Shown in pieces: positions 1 through 5,261 of a DNA stretch of 9,153 nucleotides (position 1 is its first letter; each line of letters starts with the position of its first letter). The stretch is from Dehalococcoidia bacterium (GTDB lineage: Bacteria; Chloroflexota; Dehalococcoidia; E44-bin15). A program made the position numbers and the translations under genes. The stretch spans positions 1 to 9,153 of the forward strand of contig DAOUVR010000034.1 in the NCBI GenBank assembly GCA_030667555.1, given 5' to 3'. The notes under the pieces were generated by a model. It worked only from the letters and a program-made list of their open reading frames with translations. It was not told where the DNA came from and searched no databases.

Positions 1-1
1 G

Positions 2-562
2 CAGGCGATAGATGAAGCTGCTGTGGCCATGGACCGGGTGATCGCTGCGCTATATGCCAATGGGGTCGCTGAGAATGACATCAAAACACAGTGGTTCGAT
101 ATCTATCCGATAAGAGAGTGGGTAGATATGGACTATCCGGTGAAAAGCTGGATAGAGGATGATTATGAGGTGTTGCTCGGCTACCGGGTAACCAACATGG
201 TGACCGTCAAGATCAGGGATGTCGAGGCCACCGGTCAGATTATCGATGCAGCAGCTAAGGCGGGTGGAGACCTCATCCGAATTCATGGAGTAAGCTTCAC
301 CGTGGATGATCCTTCGATCTACGAAAGCGAAGCCAGGGCGCAGGCTATAGCCGACGCCAGAGACAAGGCCCAGCAGTTGGCCAATTTTGCCGGCGTACAT
401 ATGGGAAGTCCATTCTATATCTCGGAGAGCGGCGGCTTTTTCCCTATCTACCAGGATTATTATGGGGTGGGGGTGATGGCGGCGGAGCAAGTCCCCACTC
501 CCATCAGCCCAGGAGAGACTGAGATCACCCTCACGGTTCAGATGGCCTTTGCTATCCAGTAG
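2..562 (+). CDS. SIMPL domain (DUF541) protein, 5'-truncated by the window edge
   Basis: The reading frame is open to the window edge, so about 186 C-terminal residues are visible and the N-terminus, probably with an export signal, lies outside. The frame already matches the family before the first internal GTG/ATG codons at 23 and 29, so those are not real starts. Family hallmarks are visible: the AMDRVIAALYANGVAENDI segment, then a GYRVTNMVTVKIRD strand, the ISFTVDDP-like segment written here as VSFTVDDPS, an Ala-rich helix with ADARDKAQQLA, an ISESGG turn and a PISPGETEITLTV C-terminal strand. SIMPL (DUF541/BP26-like) proteins are usually secreted or periplasmic, and their biochemical role is poorly defined. 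An intrinsic terminator follows directly, so this is the last gene of its unit. The family call is firm; the function is unknown. Confidence 0.9.
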   Translation, partial: QAIDEAAVAMDRVIAALYANGVAENDIKTQWFDIYPIREWVDMDYPVKSWIEDDYEVLLGYRVTNMVTVKIRDVEATGQIIDAAAKAGGDLIRIHGVSFTVDDPSIYESEARAQAIADARDKAQQLANFAGVHMGSPFYISESGGFFPIYQDYYGVGVMAAEQVPTPISPGETEITLTVQMAFAIQ

Positions 563-580
563 GATGCTCAGCAGAGCTAG

Positions 581-612
581 TGGGAGCCTCGATCAATCGA
601 GGCTCCCATTTT
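581..612 (+). terminator. Rho-independent terminator after the SIMPL gene
   Basis: There is a perfect 12-bp stem, TGGGAGCCTCGA (581-592) with TCGAGGCTCCCA (597-608), closed by the tetraloop TCAA and followed directly by TTTT (609-612). It begins 18 bases after the SIMPL stop codon and ends before the dcd promoter, so it separates the two transcription units. Confidence 0.9.
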
Positions 613-615
613 ATA

Positions 616-644
616 TTGCGCTTTGCTAGGTGAGATGATAGAAT
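616..644 (+). promoter_or_regulatory. Candidate sigma70-type promoter for dcd
   Basis: A weak -35 TTGCGC (616-621) and a good -10 TAGAAT (639-644) are separated by exactly 17 bases, just after the terminator. A transcript starting about seven bases after the -10 would begin near 651. That keeps the AAGGCGG ribosome binding site (651-657) and the ATG at 665, but excludes the upstream in-frame starts at 623 (TTG) and 635 (ATG). The prediction rests on motif and position only. Confidence 0.5.
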
Positions 645-664
645 GCGAAAAAGGCGGTTTCAAT

Positions 665-1252
665 ATGGTTCTGAGCGACCGAACGATCAGGGAAGAGATC
701 GACAAGGGCAGAATTATTATCGAGCCTCTGGACCTGTCCTGTATCCAGCCAGCCAGCGTCGACATTCACCTCGATAGAAAGCTCCTCGTCTTCAGAACGT
801 GGCGCTCCCCCTTCTATGTCGATGTGAAACAGAGCCAGGACGATTTGACCGAACTGGTTGAGATCGAAGGGGATGAGCCTTTCCTTTTGCCGCCTGGTGA
901 GTTCGTCCTCGGGAGCACCGTTGAGAATATAGCCCTGCCAGATGATATAGTCGGTCGGCTGGAAGGGAAAAGCTCCCTGGGGCGTATCGGGCTTCTGATT
1001 CACTCCACTGCGGGCTATGTTGACCCCGGGTGGCAGGGGCACTTGACGCTGGAGTTCTCCAATGTGGCAAAGCTACCAGTCACCCTCTACTATGGGATGA
1101 AAATCGGTCAGATATCGTTTGTTCGCCTCACCTCTGCCGCGGAAAGATTGTATGGAGATGAAAGCCTGGGAAGTAAATATCAGGGGCAGACCGAGGCGAC
1201 AGCCAGCAAGTACTATAAGGATTTCGAGAAGAAAAACACCGAAACGGAGTAA
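665..1252 (+). CDS. dcd: dCTP deaminase, probably bifunctional dCTP deaminase/dUTPase
   Basis: The 195-residue protein starts MVLSDRTI, the usual Dcd N-terminus, seven bases after AAGGCGG; the candidate promoter also argues against earlier in-frame starts. It belongs to the trimeric dUTPase/dCTP deaminase fold. Visible motifs are GEFVLGSTVE (78-87), GRLEGKSSLGRIGLL (97-111), HSTAGYVDPGW (113-123), TLEFSN (128-133) with the probable catalytic Glu130, MKIGQ (145-149), and GSKYQGQ (169-175) near the C-terminal lid. The STAG sequence and overall pattern resemble Mycobacterium tuberculosis Dcd, which converts dCTP to dUTP and then to dUMP, rather than E. coli Dcd, which has TAHR at this point and only deaminates. 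It would supply dUMP for dTMP synthesis while limiting free dUTP. Bifunctionality is inferred from this similarity. It is followed one base later by a lipoprotein gene, so the two are probably co-transcribed. Confidence 0.93.
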   Translation: MVLSDRTIREEIDKGRIIIEPLDLSCIQPASVDIHLDRKLLVFRTWRSPFYVDVKQSQDDLTELVEIEGDEPFLLPPGEFVLGSTVENIALPDDIVGRLEGKSSLGRIGLLIHSTAGYVDPGWQGHLTLEFSNVAKLPVTLYYGMKIGQISFVRLTSAAERLYGDESLGSKYQGQTEATASKYYKDFEKKNTETE

Positions 1253-1253
1253 C

Positions 1254-1778
1254 ATGAAGAGGAATGTTGTCATTATGGCTCTATTAGCTCTGGTGGTAGC
1301 TACTGTGGTGATTGCCTGTTGCCCGGCGGATGGGCTGCCATCACTGCCTTCAGGGTATGTATGGTACCACAATGACGATTTTGGTTGTAGCGTGGGTCAT
1401 CCCGAAGGTTGGGTGATGTTGATGGAGACCGACGATGCAGTGACGATCGGCGATGTTGGGAACAAGACATATGTTGCAATCGGGATCGACTCGGTTTCTT
1501 CAAACACCACTCTGGAGGCATATGCGATAGAGAGTAGGAACAGCGCTGTAGCGGCTGGGGCGACCATCCTCAGTGAAGGGCCGATTGTAGTCAACAATCG
1601 GGCAGGATATGAACTGGTGCTCACCCTCTCCAATGAGGATATAAAAGTAACGCAGAGGGCTGCTATTTTTGTCGCCGAAACCACAGCCTATTTTGTCGTA
1701 TGTACCGCTAACGAGGACGATTACAACACATTTAAGGACACCTTTGATACTATCATCAATTCCACTATTATTGAATAG
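1254..1778 (+). CDS. Putative lipoprotein with a PsbP-like domain
   Basis: The ATG lies one base after the dcd stop (TAA-C-ATG), and the ORF can be extended upstream only through dcd, so translation is probably coupled. The 174-residue product begins with a lipoprotein signal peptide: MKRN, a hydrophobic run through about residue 20, and the lipobox-like VIAC with Cys22 as the probable lipidation site. The mature part contains a short Pro/Gly-rich linker, then WYHNDDFGCSVGHPEGW (about 37-53), which resembles the opening of PsbP/DUF1795-type domains where a soluble-protein strand leads to an x-P-x-x-W motif. The C-terminal FVVCTANEDDYNTFKDTFD segment resembles the family's closing helix. Such domains occur in many non-photosynthetic bacteria with no known function. 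It is predicted to sit on the outer face of the cytoplasmic membrane. The lipoprotein call is good; the domain call is moderate. Confidence 0.75.
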   Translation: MKRNVVIMALLALVVATVVIACCPADGLPSLPSGYVWYHNDDFGCSVGHPEGWVMLMETDDAVTIGDVGNKTYVAIGIDSVSSNTTLEAYAIESRNSAVAAGATILSEGPIVVNNRAGYELVLTLSNEDIKVTQRAAIFVAETTAYFVVCTANEDDYNTFKDTFDTIINSTIIE

Positions 1779-1790
1779 AAGCCTGTGGGC

Positions 1791-1840
1791 TAGCTGTGGA
1801 CTGTCCCTTCGCGGGCGTCGCTGATGTCCACGTTGAGCTA
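1791..1840 (+). promoter_or_regulatory. Structured leader upstream of ribE (long inverted repeat)
   Basis: TAGCT-GTGGAC (1791-1801) can pair with GTCCAC (1826-1831) plus AGCTA (1836-1840), leaving a four-base bulge GTTG, and a small CCC/GGG hairpin (1805-1807 with 1813-1815) sits inside. No T-run follows, so it is not an ordinary intrinsic terminator. GTCGC (1817-1821) could also pair with GCGAC (1860-1864), giving a possible alternative fold before the ribE start. The segment does not match the conserved FMN riboswitch (RFN) blocks as I know them. It may be a regulatory leader, an mRNA processing site or a chance fold. I could not find a convincing promoter in 1779-1894. Confidence 0.35.
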
Positions 1841-1894
1841 CATGAGGGGATGTGCTACGGCGACAGTGTTCAATTGTAATCAGAGGGCGAAGAA

Positions 1895-2533
1895 ATGTTT
1901 ACCGGAATCATCGAGGAAGTGGGGGCTGTCAGGGCAGCTCACCCCGGCAAACTTATAATTTCCGCTACCAGAATTATTGAAGATACCAAAGAAGGCGATA
2001 GTATCTCGATAAATGGAGCTTGCCTCACTGTGACCGAGATTTCTGATGACTCCTTCTCTGTGGATATGATGCCCGAGACTCTCAGACGTACCAACCTGGG
2101 GCTTCTTCAACCCGGAGAAAAGGTGAACTTGGAGCGAGCCCTTGCCGTTGGCGGTCGCCTGGGAGGACACTTCGTCCAGGGGCATGTCGATGAGACGGGA
2201 AGGGTTATCTCGATAACGCCAGAGGAAGAGGCTCTGCTCGTAAGATTCGAAGCTCCCCAAGAGATAATGAGGTATATAGTTCGCAAAGGGTTTATCGCCG
2301 TCGATGGGGTGAGCCTGACTGTGGTAGAATGTGACAGTAGTTCCTTTGAGGTCTCGTTGGTGGCCTTTACGCAGCAGACTACTAACCTCGCCAGCAAAAG
2401 ACCTGGAGATGTGGTAAATTTAGAGGTAGATATCATCGCAAAATATGTGGAGCGACTTAGAGGGGAAGCAAGCTCAGTGGTAACTATGGAGTTCTTGGCA
2501 GAGCATGGCTTCCTTTCCGCGCCGCAACGATAG
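1895..2533 (+). CDS. ribE: Riboflavin synthase, alpha subunit type
   Basis: RibE dismutates two 6,7-dimethyl-8-ribityllumazine molecules to riboflavin plus 5-amino-6-ribitylaminouracil, the last step of the pathway. The start MFTGIIEEVG is the family's diagnostic N-terminus, and GAGGG (1883-1887) lies seven bases upstream. Two homologous lumazine-binding barrels are visible. The first has NGACLTV, MMPETLRRTNLG (about 59-70), VNLERAL and GGHFVQGHVD. The second has VDGVSLTVVE, VSLVAFTQQTTNL and VNLEVDIIAKYVERL. The 212-residue length is normal. It is the first gene of a ribE-ribBA-DUF6506-ribH run, with ribBA 17 bases downstream. The gene is called ribC or ribE depending on the organism. No ribD precedes it, unlike many rib operons. 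Confidence 0.97.
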   Translation: MFTGIIEEVGAVRAAHPGKLIISATRIIEDTKEGDSISINGACLTVTEISDDSFSVDMMPETLRRTNLGLLQPGEKVNLERALAVGGRLGGHFVQGHVDETGRVISITPEEEALLVRFEAPQEIMRYIVRKGFIAVDGVSLTVVECDSSSFEVSLVAFTQQTTNLASKRPGDVVNLEVDIIAKYVERLRGEASSVVTMEFLAEHGFLSAPQR

Positions 2534-2550
2534 TTTGGAGACGGGACAAA

Positions 2551-3765
2551 ATGGAGCTAGCCACAATACCAGAGGCAATCGAGGATGTTAAAGCGGGAAA
2601 GTTCGTTATCATCGTCGATGATGAGGACCGTGAGAATGAGGGCGACCTCGCTATGGCGGCCGAGAAGGTCACTCCGGAGGCGATCAACTTCATGGCGAAA
2701 TATGGCCGCGGGCTCATATGCATGCCTGTCATTGGCGAGAGATTGGATGAGATGAGAATCCCGATGATGGTTCAGAAGAATACCTCAAGGTACGAGACTG
2801 CTTTCACTGTATCCATCGAAGCCAAGCACAAGGTTACTACGGGTATCTCCGCATATGACCGAGCCGCCACTGTCAAGGCAGTAATCGACCCGGCATCGAG
2901 ACCCGAGGACTTCGTCTCCCCAGGGCATACCTTTCCCTTGCGGGCCAAGGATGGGGGAGTGCTAGTAAGAGCAGGGCAGACCGAGGCTGTTGTGGACCTG
3001 GCGAGGCTCGCTGGGCTCTATCCCGCGGGAGTCATTTGCGAAATAATGGCTGACGATGGCACTATGGCTCGCCTCCCCCAGCTTGAGGTCGTCGCGGAGC
3101 AGCATGGGCTGAAGATAGTCACTGTTGCCGATCTCATCGCCTATCGCAGAAGGACCGAGAAGCTAATAAGACGTATAGCTGAGGCGAATTTGCCAACTCA
3201 GTATGGCGATTTTACCGCTATAGCTTACAAGAGTGTGACTGATCCTGATCAACATGTTGCTTTGGTGAAAGGAGACATATCAGGAGAAGAGCCGGTGCTG
3301 GTTCGGGTGCATAGCGAGTGTCTGACCGGCGATGTCTTCTGTAGCCTGAGGTGCGATTGCGGTGAGCAGATCGCCGTGGCTATGCAGGCTATCGCCAATG
3401 AGGGAAGAGGCGTTCTCCTCTATATGAGGCAGGAGGGGAGAGGCATTGGGCTGCACAACAAGATCCGGGCCTATGCCCTCCAGGATAATGGGCTGGATAC
3501 CGTGGAGGCCAATGAGTCGCTGGGCTTCCCCGCCGACCTTCGTGACTACGGCATTGGCGCCCAGATACTGGTTGACCTTGGTCTCACCAACATTCGACTC
3601 CTTACCAACAACCCCAAGAAGGTGGTGGGGCTTGAAGGCTATGGGCTCAGGGTTGTGGAGACATTGCCTATCATTACCAAACCCACCCCGATCAACATCG
3701 ACTACCTGAAGACAAAGCAGTCCAAGCTGGGTCACCTTCTGGAGATAGAGGAGACGGTGGACTAG
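2551..3765 (+). CDS. ribBA: Bifunctional DHBP synthase / GTP cyclohydrolase II
   Basis: This 404-residue fusion supplies both riboflavin precursors. The N-terminal RibB domain (about 1-200) makes 3,4-dihydroxy-2-butanone 4-phosphate from ribulose 5-phosphate and carries DDEDRENEGD (23-32), GRGLICMP, TGISAYDR (97-104), SPGHTFPLRA (123-132) and ICEIMADDGTMAR (162-174). The C-terminal RibA domain (about 205-404) opens GTP and carries the zinc cysteines in ECLTGDVFCSLRCDC (C257, C268, C270), the RQEGRGIGL loop, LLTNNPKK (350-357) and YLKTKQSKLGHLL (385-397). An oddity is residue 143: the usual GHTEA motif reads GQTEA (codon CAG, 2977-2979), replacing a His that is a metal ligand in characterised DHBP synthases. 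There is also an extra Cys264 beside the zinc site. GGAG (2537-2540) is the probable ribosome binding site. The GTP cyclohydrolase half looks intact; activity of the RibB half needs testing. Confidence 0.96.
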   Translation: MELATIPEAIEDVKAGKFVIIVDDEDRENEGDLAMAAEKVTPEAINFMAKYGRGLICMPVIGERLDEMRIPMMVQKNTSRYETAFTVSIEAKHKVTTGISAYDRAATVKAVIDPASRPEDFVSPGHTFPLRAKDGGVLVRAGQTEAVVDLARLAGLYPAGVICEIMADDGTMARLPQLEVVAEQHGLKIVTVADLIAYRRRTEKLIRRIAEANLPTQYGDFTAIAYKSVTDPDQHVALVKGDISGEEPVLVRVHSECLTGDVFCSLRCDCGEQIAVAMQAIANEGRGVLLYMRQEGRGIGLHNKIRAYALQDNGLDTVEANESLGFPADLRDYGIGAQILVDLGLTNIRLLTNNPKKVVGLEGYGLRVVETLPIITKPTPINIDYLKTKQSKLGHLLEIEETVD

Positions 3766-3788
3766 ATACTGGAAAAAGGAGGAGCGAA

Positions 3789-4100
3789 ATGTCACCAGCA
3801 GTGAAAATGGCGTTTATAGCCCTGGTGCCCGATGCCGACCCTGAAAAGCATCGTTGCACGTTGGAAACCGGACTTGTTGAGATGATCGTCCAGATAGTTC
3901 CCAACATGGATAAGGCTATTGAGATGGCCAAGCAACTGGCAGACCAGGGGTGCAGCGTAATTGAACTGTGTGGCGGTTTTGGCCACAGCATGACAGGAAA
4001 GATTGCTGATGCAGTGAGGGGGAAGGCTGCCGTTGGCTCAGTACGGTTCGACCTTCATGCCGCCTTCGGCAAGAGCAGTGATGAGATTTTTGCTGGCTAG
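3789..4100 (+). CDS. DUF6506-like small protein inside the rib operon
   Basis: A 103-residue soluble protein with a very strong ribosome binding site (AAAAAGGAGG, 3774-3783) ahead of its ATG. Recognisable features are an N-terminal strand KMAFIALVPDADPEKHR (about 6-22), a helix with AIEMAKQLADQG (about 38-49), the motif VIELCGGFGHS (about 51-62) with Cys55, and a C-terminal VGSVRFDLHAAFGKSSDEIF (about 79-101). I recall this pattern, especially ELCGGFG and the RFD.H...GKS.DE.F ending, as the DUF6506 family, which has no assigned function. It lies 23 bases after ribBA and 27 before ribH, so it is almost certainly co-transcribed with riboflavin genes. A link to flavin metabolism is only inferred from position. 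There is no signal peptide or membrane segment. Confidence 0.78.
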   Translation: MSPAVKMAFIALVPDADPEKHRCTLETGLVEMIVQIVPNMDKAIEMAKQLADQGCSVIELCGGFGHSMTGKIADAVRGKAAVGSVRFDLHAAFGKSSDEIFAG

Positions 4101-4127
4101 GCTTGCCTGAGAAAGGAGGACGAAGCA

Positions 4128-4598
4128 GTGAGTAAAAGCTATGAAGGCACGCTTTTAGGCGAAGGCCTGAGGTTCGGGATTGTGCTCTCCCGCTTCAACG
4201 AGTTCATTACCACGAGGCTTTTGGGGGGGGCTCAGGATGCTCTAATACGTCACGGGGTCAAGGAGGACGATATTGAGATTGCCTGGACCCCAGGTTCCTT
4301 CGAGATACCGCTTATCGCCAAGAAGATGGCAGAATCAGGAAAGTATGCTGCTATCATCTGTCTGGGGGCGGTGATAAGAGGTGGAACGCCTCACTTTGAG
4401 TACATTGCCGCCGAAGTAACCAAGGGAATTGCTCAGGTAGGTTTACAGACAGGAATGCCGGTGATCTATGGTGTAATCACCGCGGACACTCTGGAGCAGG
4501 CCATCGAGCGGGCGGGAACAAAGATGGGGAACGCTGGCTTTGATGCAGCGGTAAGCGCCATCGAGATGGCGAATCTGACCCGCTCAATTACTCGGTAA
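4128..4598 (+). CDS. ribH: 6,7-dimethyl-8-ribityllumazine synthase
   Basis: RibH condenses 5-amino-6-ribitylaminouracil with the four-carbon phosphate made by RibB, giving the substrate of RibE; family members form pentamers or 60-mer shells. The GTG start is chosen because AAAGGAGG (4112-4119) lies eight bases upstream and the protein then has the usual 156-residue length. Motifs are SRFNEFITTRL (21-31), WTPGSFEIP (53-61), CLGAVIRGGTPHFEY (78-92) with the conserved His89, PVIYGVITADTLEQAIERAG (111-130) and the IEMANL ending. An unbroken run of eight G residues (4223-4230) encodes Leu-Gly-Gly-Ala. The 3' end overlaps the reverse-strand gene by 11 bases, so no separate terminator sits between them. 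Confidence 0.97.
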   Translation: MSKSYEGTLLGEGLRFGIVLSRFNEFITTRLLGGAQDALIRHGVKEDDIEIAWTPGSFEIPLIAKKMAESGKYAAIICLGAVIRGGTPHFEYIAAEVTKGIAQVGLQTGMPVIYGVITADTLEQAIERAGTKMGNAGFDAAVSAIEMANLTRSITR

Positions 4599-4842
4599 CC
4601 TTATAGACTCTATCCCCTCGTCTCACTCGGTCGGGGACCTTGATACCGATCGCATCTCCTGCTTTGGCTTCCTGAACCTCCACATTATCTACCTGCATTG
4701 ACTCTACGGTAAGATCCATATCGGTGGTAGCACCCTTGATGTGGATCTTGTCCCCTACCTTGACCGAGGCAGTGAGGTCGATCCCTGCCACCACCGGCCT
4801 GGCAAAGAAATCCATAACCTGGCCAATCTCTTCTTCCGCCAT
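4588..4842 (-). CDS. Translation elongation factor-like protein (EF-Tu domain 2-type barrel)
   Basis: An 84-residue stand-alone beta-barrel protein, ATG at 4840-4842 read in reverse, with AAAGGAGGGGG just upstream and a good promoter behind it. The pattern EIGQVMDFFARPVVAGIDL, then VKVGDKIHIKGATTDMDLTV (about 27-46), VESMQVDN, KAGDAIGIKV (60-69) and VRRGDRVYKV (73-82) matches the second, oligonucleotide/aminoacyl-binding-type barrel of translational GTPases. No GTPase domain is present. Such proteins are annotated as 'translation elongation factor-like' in many bacteria and archaea, often beside U32 peptidases, though none is seen here. Possible roles include RNA or tRNA binding, but none is established. 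It is convergent with ribH, and the two stop codons lie within an 11-base overlap. Confidence 0.85.
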   Translation of the reverse strand: MAEEEIGQVMDFFARPVVAGIDLTASVKVGDKIHIKGATTDMDLTVESMQVDNVEVQEAKAGDAIGIKVPDRVRRGDRVYKVTE

Positions 4843-4875
4843 AAGAACCCCCTCCTTTCCCGTAATACAAGCTGT

Positions 4876-4904
4876 AGTATAAGCTGTTTCCTTTTGTCAA
4901 TCAA
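4876..4904 (-). promoter_or_regulatory. Sigma70-type promoter for the EF-like gene, with flanking direct repeats
   Basis: Read on the reverse strand, -35 TTGATT (4904-4899) and -10 TATACT (4881-4876) are 17 bases apart, giving a leader of about 27 bases. A perfect TTGACA overlaps slightly downstream but would leave only 13 bases to the -10. Two copies of ACAGCTT (4887-4881 and 4875-4869), 12 bases apart start to start, flank and touch the -10 and could be an operator. Confidence 0.65.
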
Positions 4905-5051
4905 TATTTTCCCCAGGTATGGCTGCCATTTTTTGCGCCCAGTCGTACTGAAATGTATCTCTGGGTAACACCCCCAGGCCTCTGCCAGAAGGAGGCCCCA
5001 CTGGACTCCCCCTGTTTCTATTCCCACGCTCGACCATCAATTATTGTAGTT

Positions 5052-5067
5052 GCCTGATTCATCAGGC
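5052..5067. repeat. Perfect inverted repeat, 7-bp arms
   Basis: GCCTGAT and ATCAGGC flank the two bases TC. It is the first of four consecutive inverted repeats in the same intergenic region. Confidence 0.6.
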
Positions 5068-5085
5068 GCCTACGAATACAGGTTA

Positions 5086-5107
5086 GCCTAGAGCATCTGC
5101 TCTAGGC
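5086..5107. repeat. REP-like hairpin 1, perfect 10-bp inverted repeat
   Basis: GCCTAGAGCA and TGCTCTAGGC flank TC. Its core GAGCATCTGCTC, read in reverse complement, differs by one base from the core of the next hairpin (GAGCAGACGCTC), so the pair looks like two related units in opposite orientation. It lies between divergent genes, so it is not placed to be a terminator. Confidence 0.7.
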
Positions 5108-5109
5108 CT

Positions 5110-5131
5110 GGTTGGAGCAGACGCTCCAACC
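5110..5131. repeat. REP-like hairpin 2, perfect 9-bp stem
   Basis: GGTTGGAGC (5110-5118) pairs with GCTCCAACC (5123-5131) around the loop AGAC. It starts two bases after hairpin 1. The arrangement resembles REP doublets, although no REP-associated transposase gene is in the window. Confidence 0.7.
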
Positions 5132-5139
5132 TACCCCCT

Positions 5140-5153
5140 CCCCCTCAAGGGGG
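5140..5153. repeat. Short perfect hairpin of C and G runs
   Basis: CCCCC (5140-5144) pairs with GGGGG (5149-5153) around TCAA. No T-run follows in either direction, so a terminator role is unlikely. It continues the chain of small inverted repeats. Confidence 0.5.
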
Positions 5154-5162
5154 ATGGCTAGG

Positions 5163-5185
5163 GCCTGTCCTGAGCTTGCCGAAGG
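5163..5185. repeat. Match to a widespread short interspersed intergenic repeat
   Basis: The segment containing CCTGAGCTTGCCGAAGG resembles, with one base different (GCTTGCC for GCTTGTC), a short sequence I recall as scattered in intergenic DNA of many environmental bacteria, including Chloroflexota and Bacteroidota. This is from memory. Copy number in the source genome would decide it. Confidence 0.5.
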
Positions 5186-5244
5186 GAGAGAGTGAAGCAC
5201 CCCCATCCATCATAACAAGCCAGTATTTGTCCACTTGAGGCCGA

Positions 5245-5250
5245 TATGAT
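5245..5250 (+). promoter_or_regulatory. Possible -10 element for the DUF72 gene
   Basis: TATGAT ends 11 bases before the ATG at 5262, which would give a leader of only about five bases. There is no Shine-Dalgarno sequence before this ATG (AGACTGACACC), which fits a near-leaderless transcript. No good -35 is present; TTGTCC (5227-5232) is only 12 bases upstream. Confidence 0.35.
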
Positions 5251-5261
5251 AGACTGACACC

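Larger units (their letters stand above)
4843..5261. other. Divergent intergenic region with no gene, rich in inverted repeats
   Basis: This 419-base stretch separates the reverse-strand EF-like gene from the forward DUF72 gene. The left 60 bases hold the reverse-strand ribosome binding site and promoter. 4905-5050 has no clear structure beyond a small GGCCTC/GAGGCC hairpin (4977-4997). 5052-5185 is a chain of perfect inverted repeats and a dispersed-repeat match. The right end has a possible -10 for DUF72. Short ORFs here show no recognisable protein pattern or ribosome binding site. Confidence 0.8.

Noticed and set aside
1119..1253. N-terminal extension of the lipoprotein frame through dcd
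   Set aside because: It runs inside dcd in another frame, has no protein-family look, and the ATG at 1254 begins a clean lipoprotein signal peptide.
1779..1894. FMN riboswitch ahead of ribE
   Set aside because: The conserved RFN sequence blocks are not recognisable and the segment is short for the full element.
3446..3709. Forward reading frame inside ribBA
   Set aside because: It is a shadow of the conserved GTP cyclohydrolase II coding frame and has a low-complexity Pro/Thr/Ser-rich product typical of out-of-frame translation.
4741..5027. Short reading frames across the start of the EF-like gene and the intergenic region on both strands
   Set aside because: They overlap the recognised EF-like gene in other frames or lie in repeat-like DNA, with no ribosome binding site or family pattern.
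5086..5153. Bidirectional terminator
   Set aside because: The neighbouring genes are transcribed away from this region and no T-runs follow the stems.
5052..5185. CRISPR array
   Set aside because: The repeats are inverted hairpins of different sequence, not evenly spaced direct repeats with spacers, and no cas gene is present.
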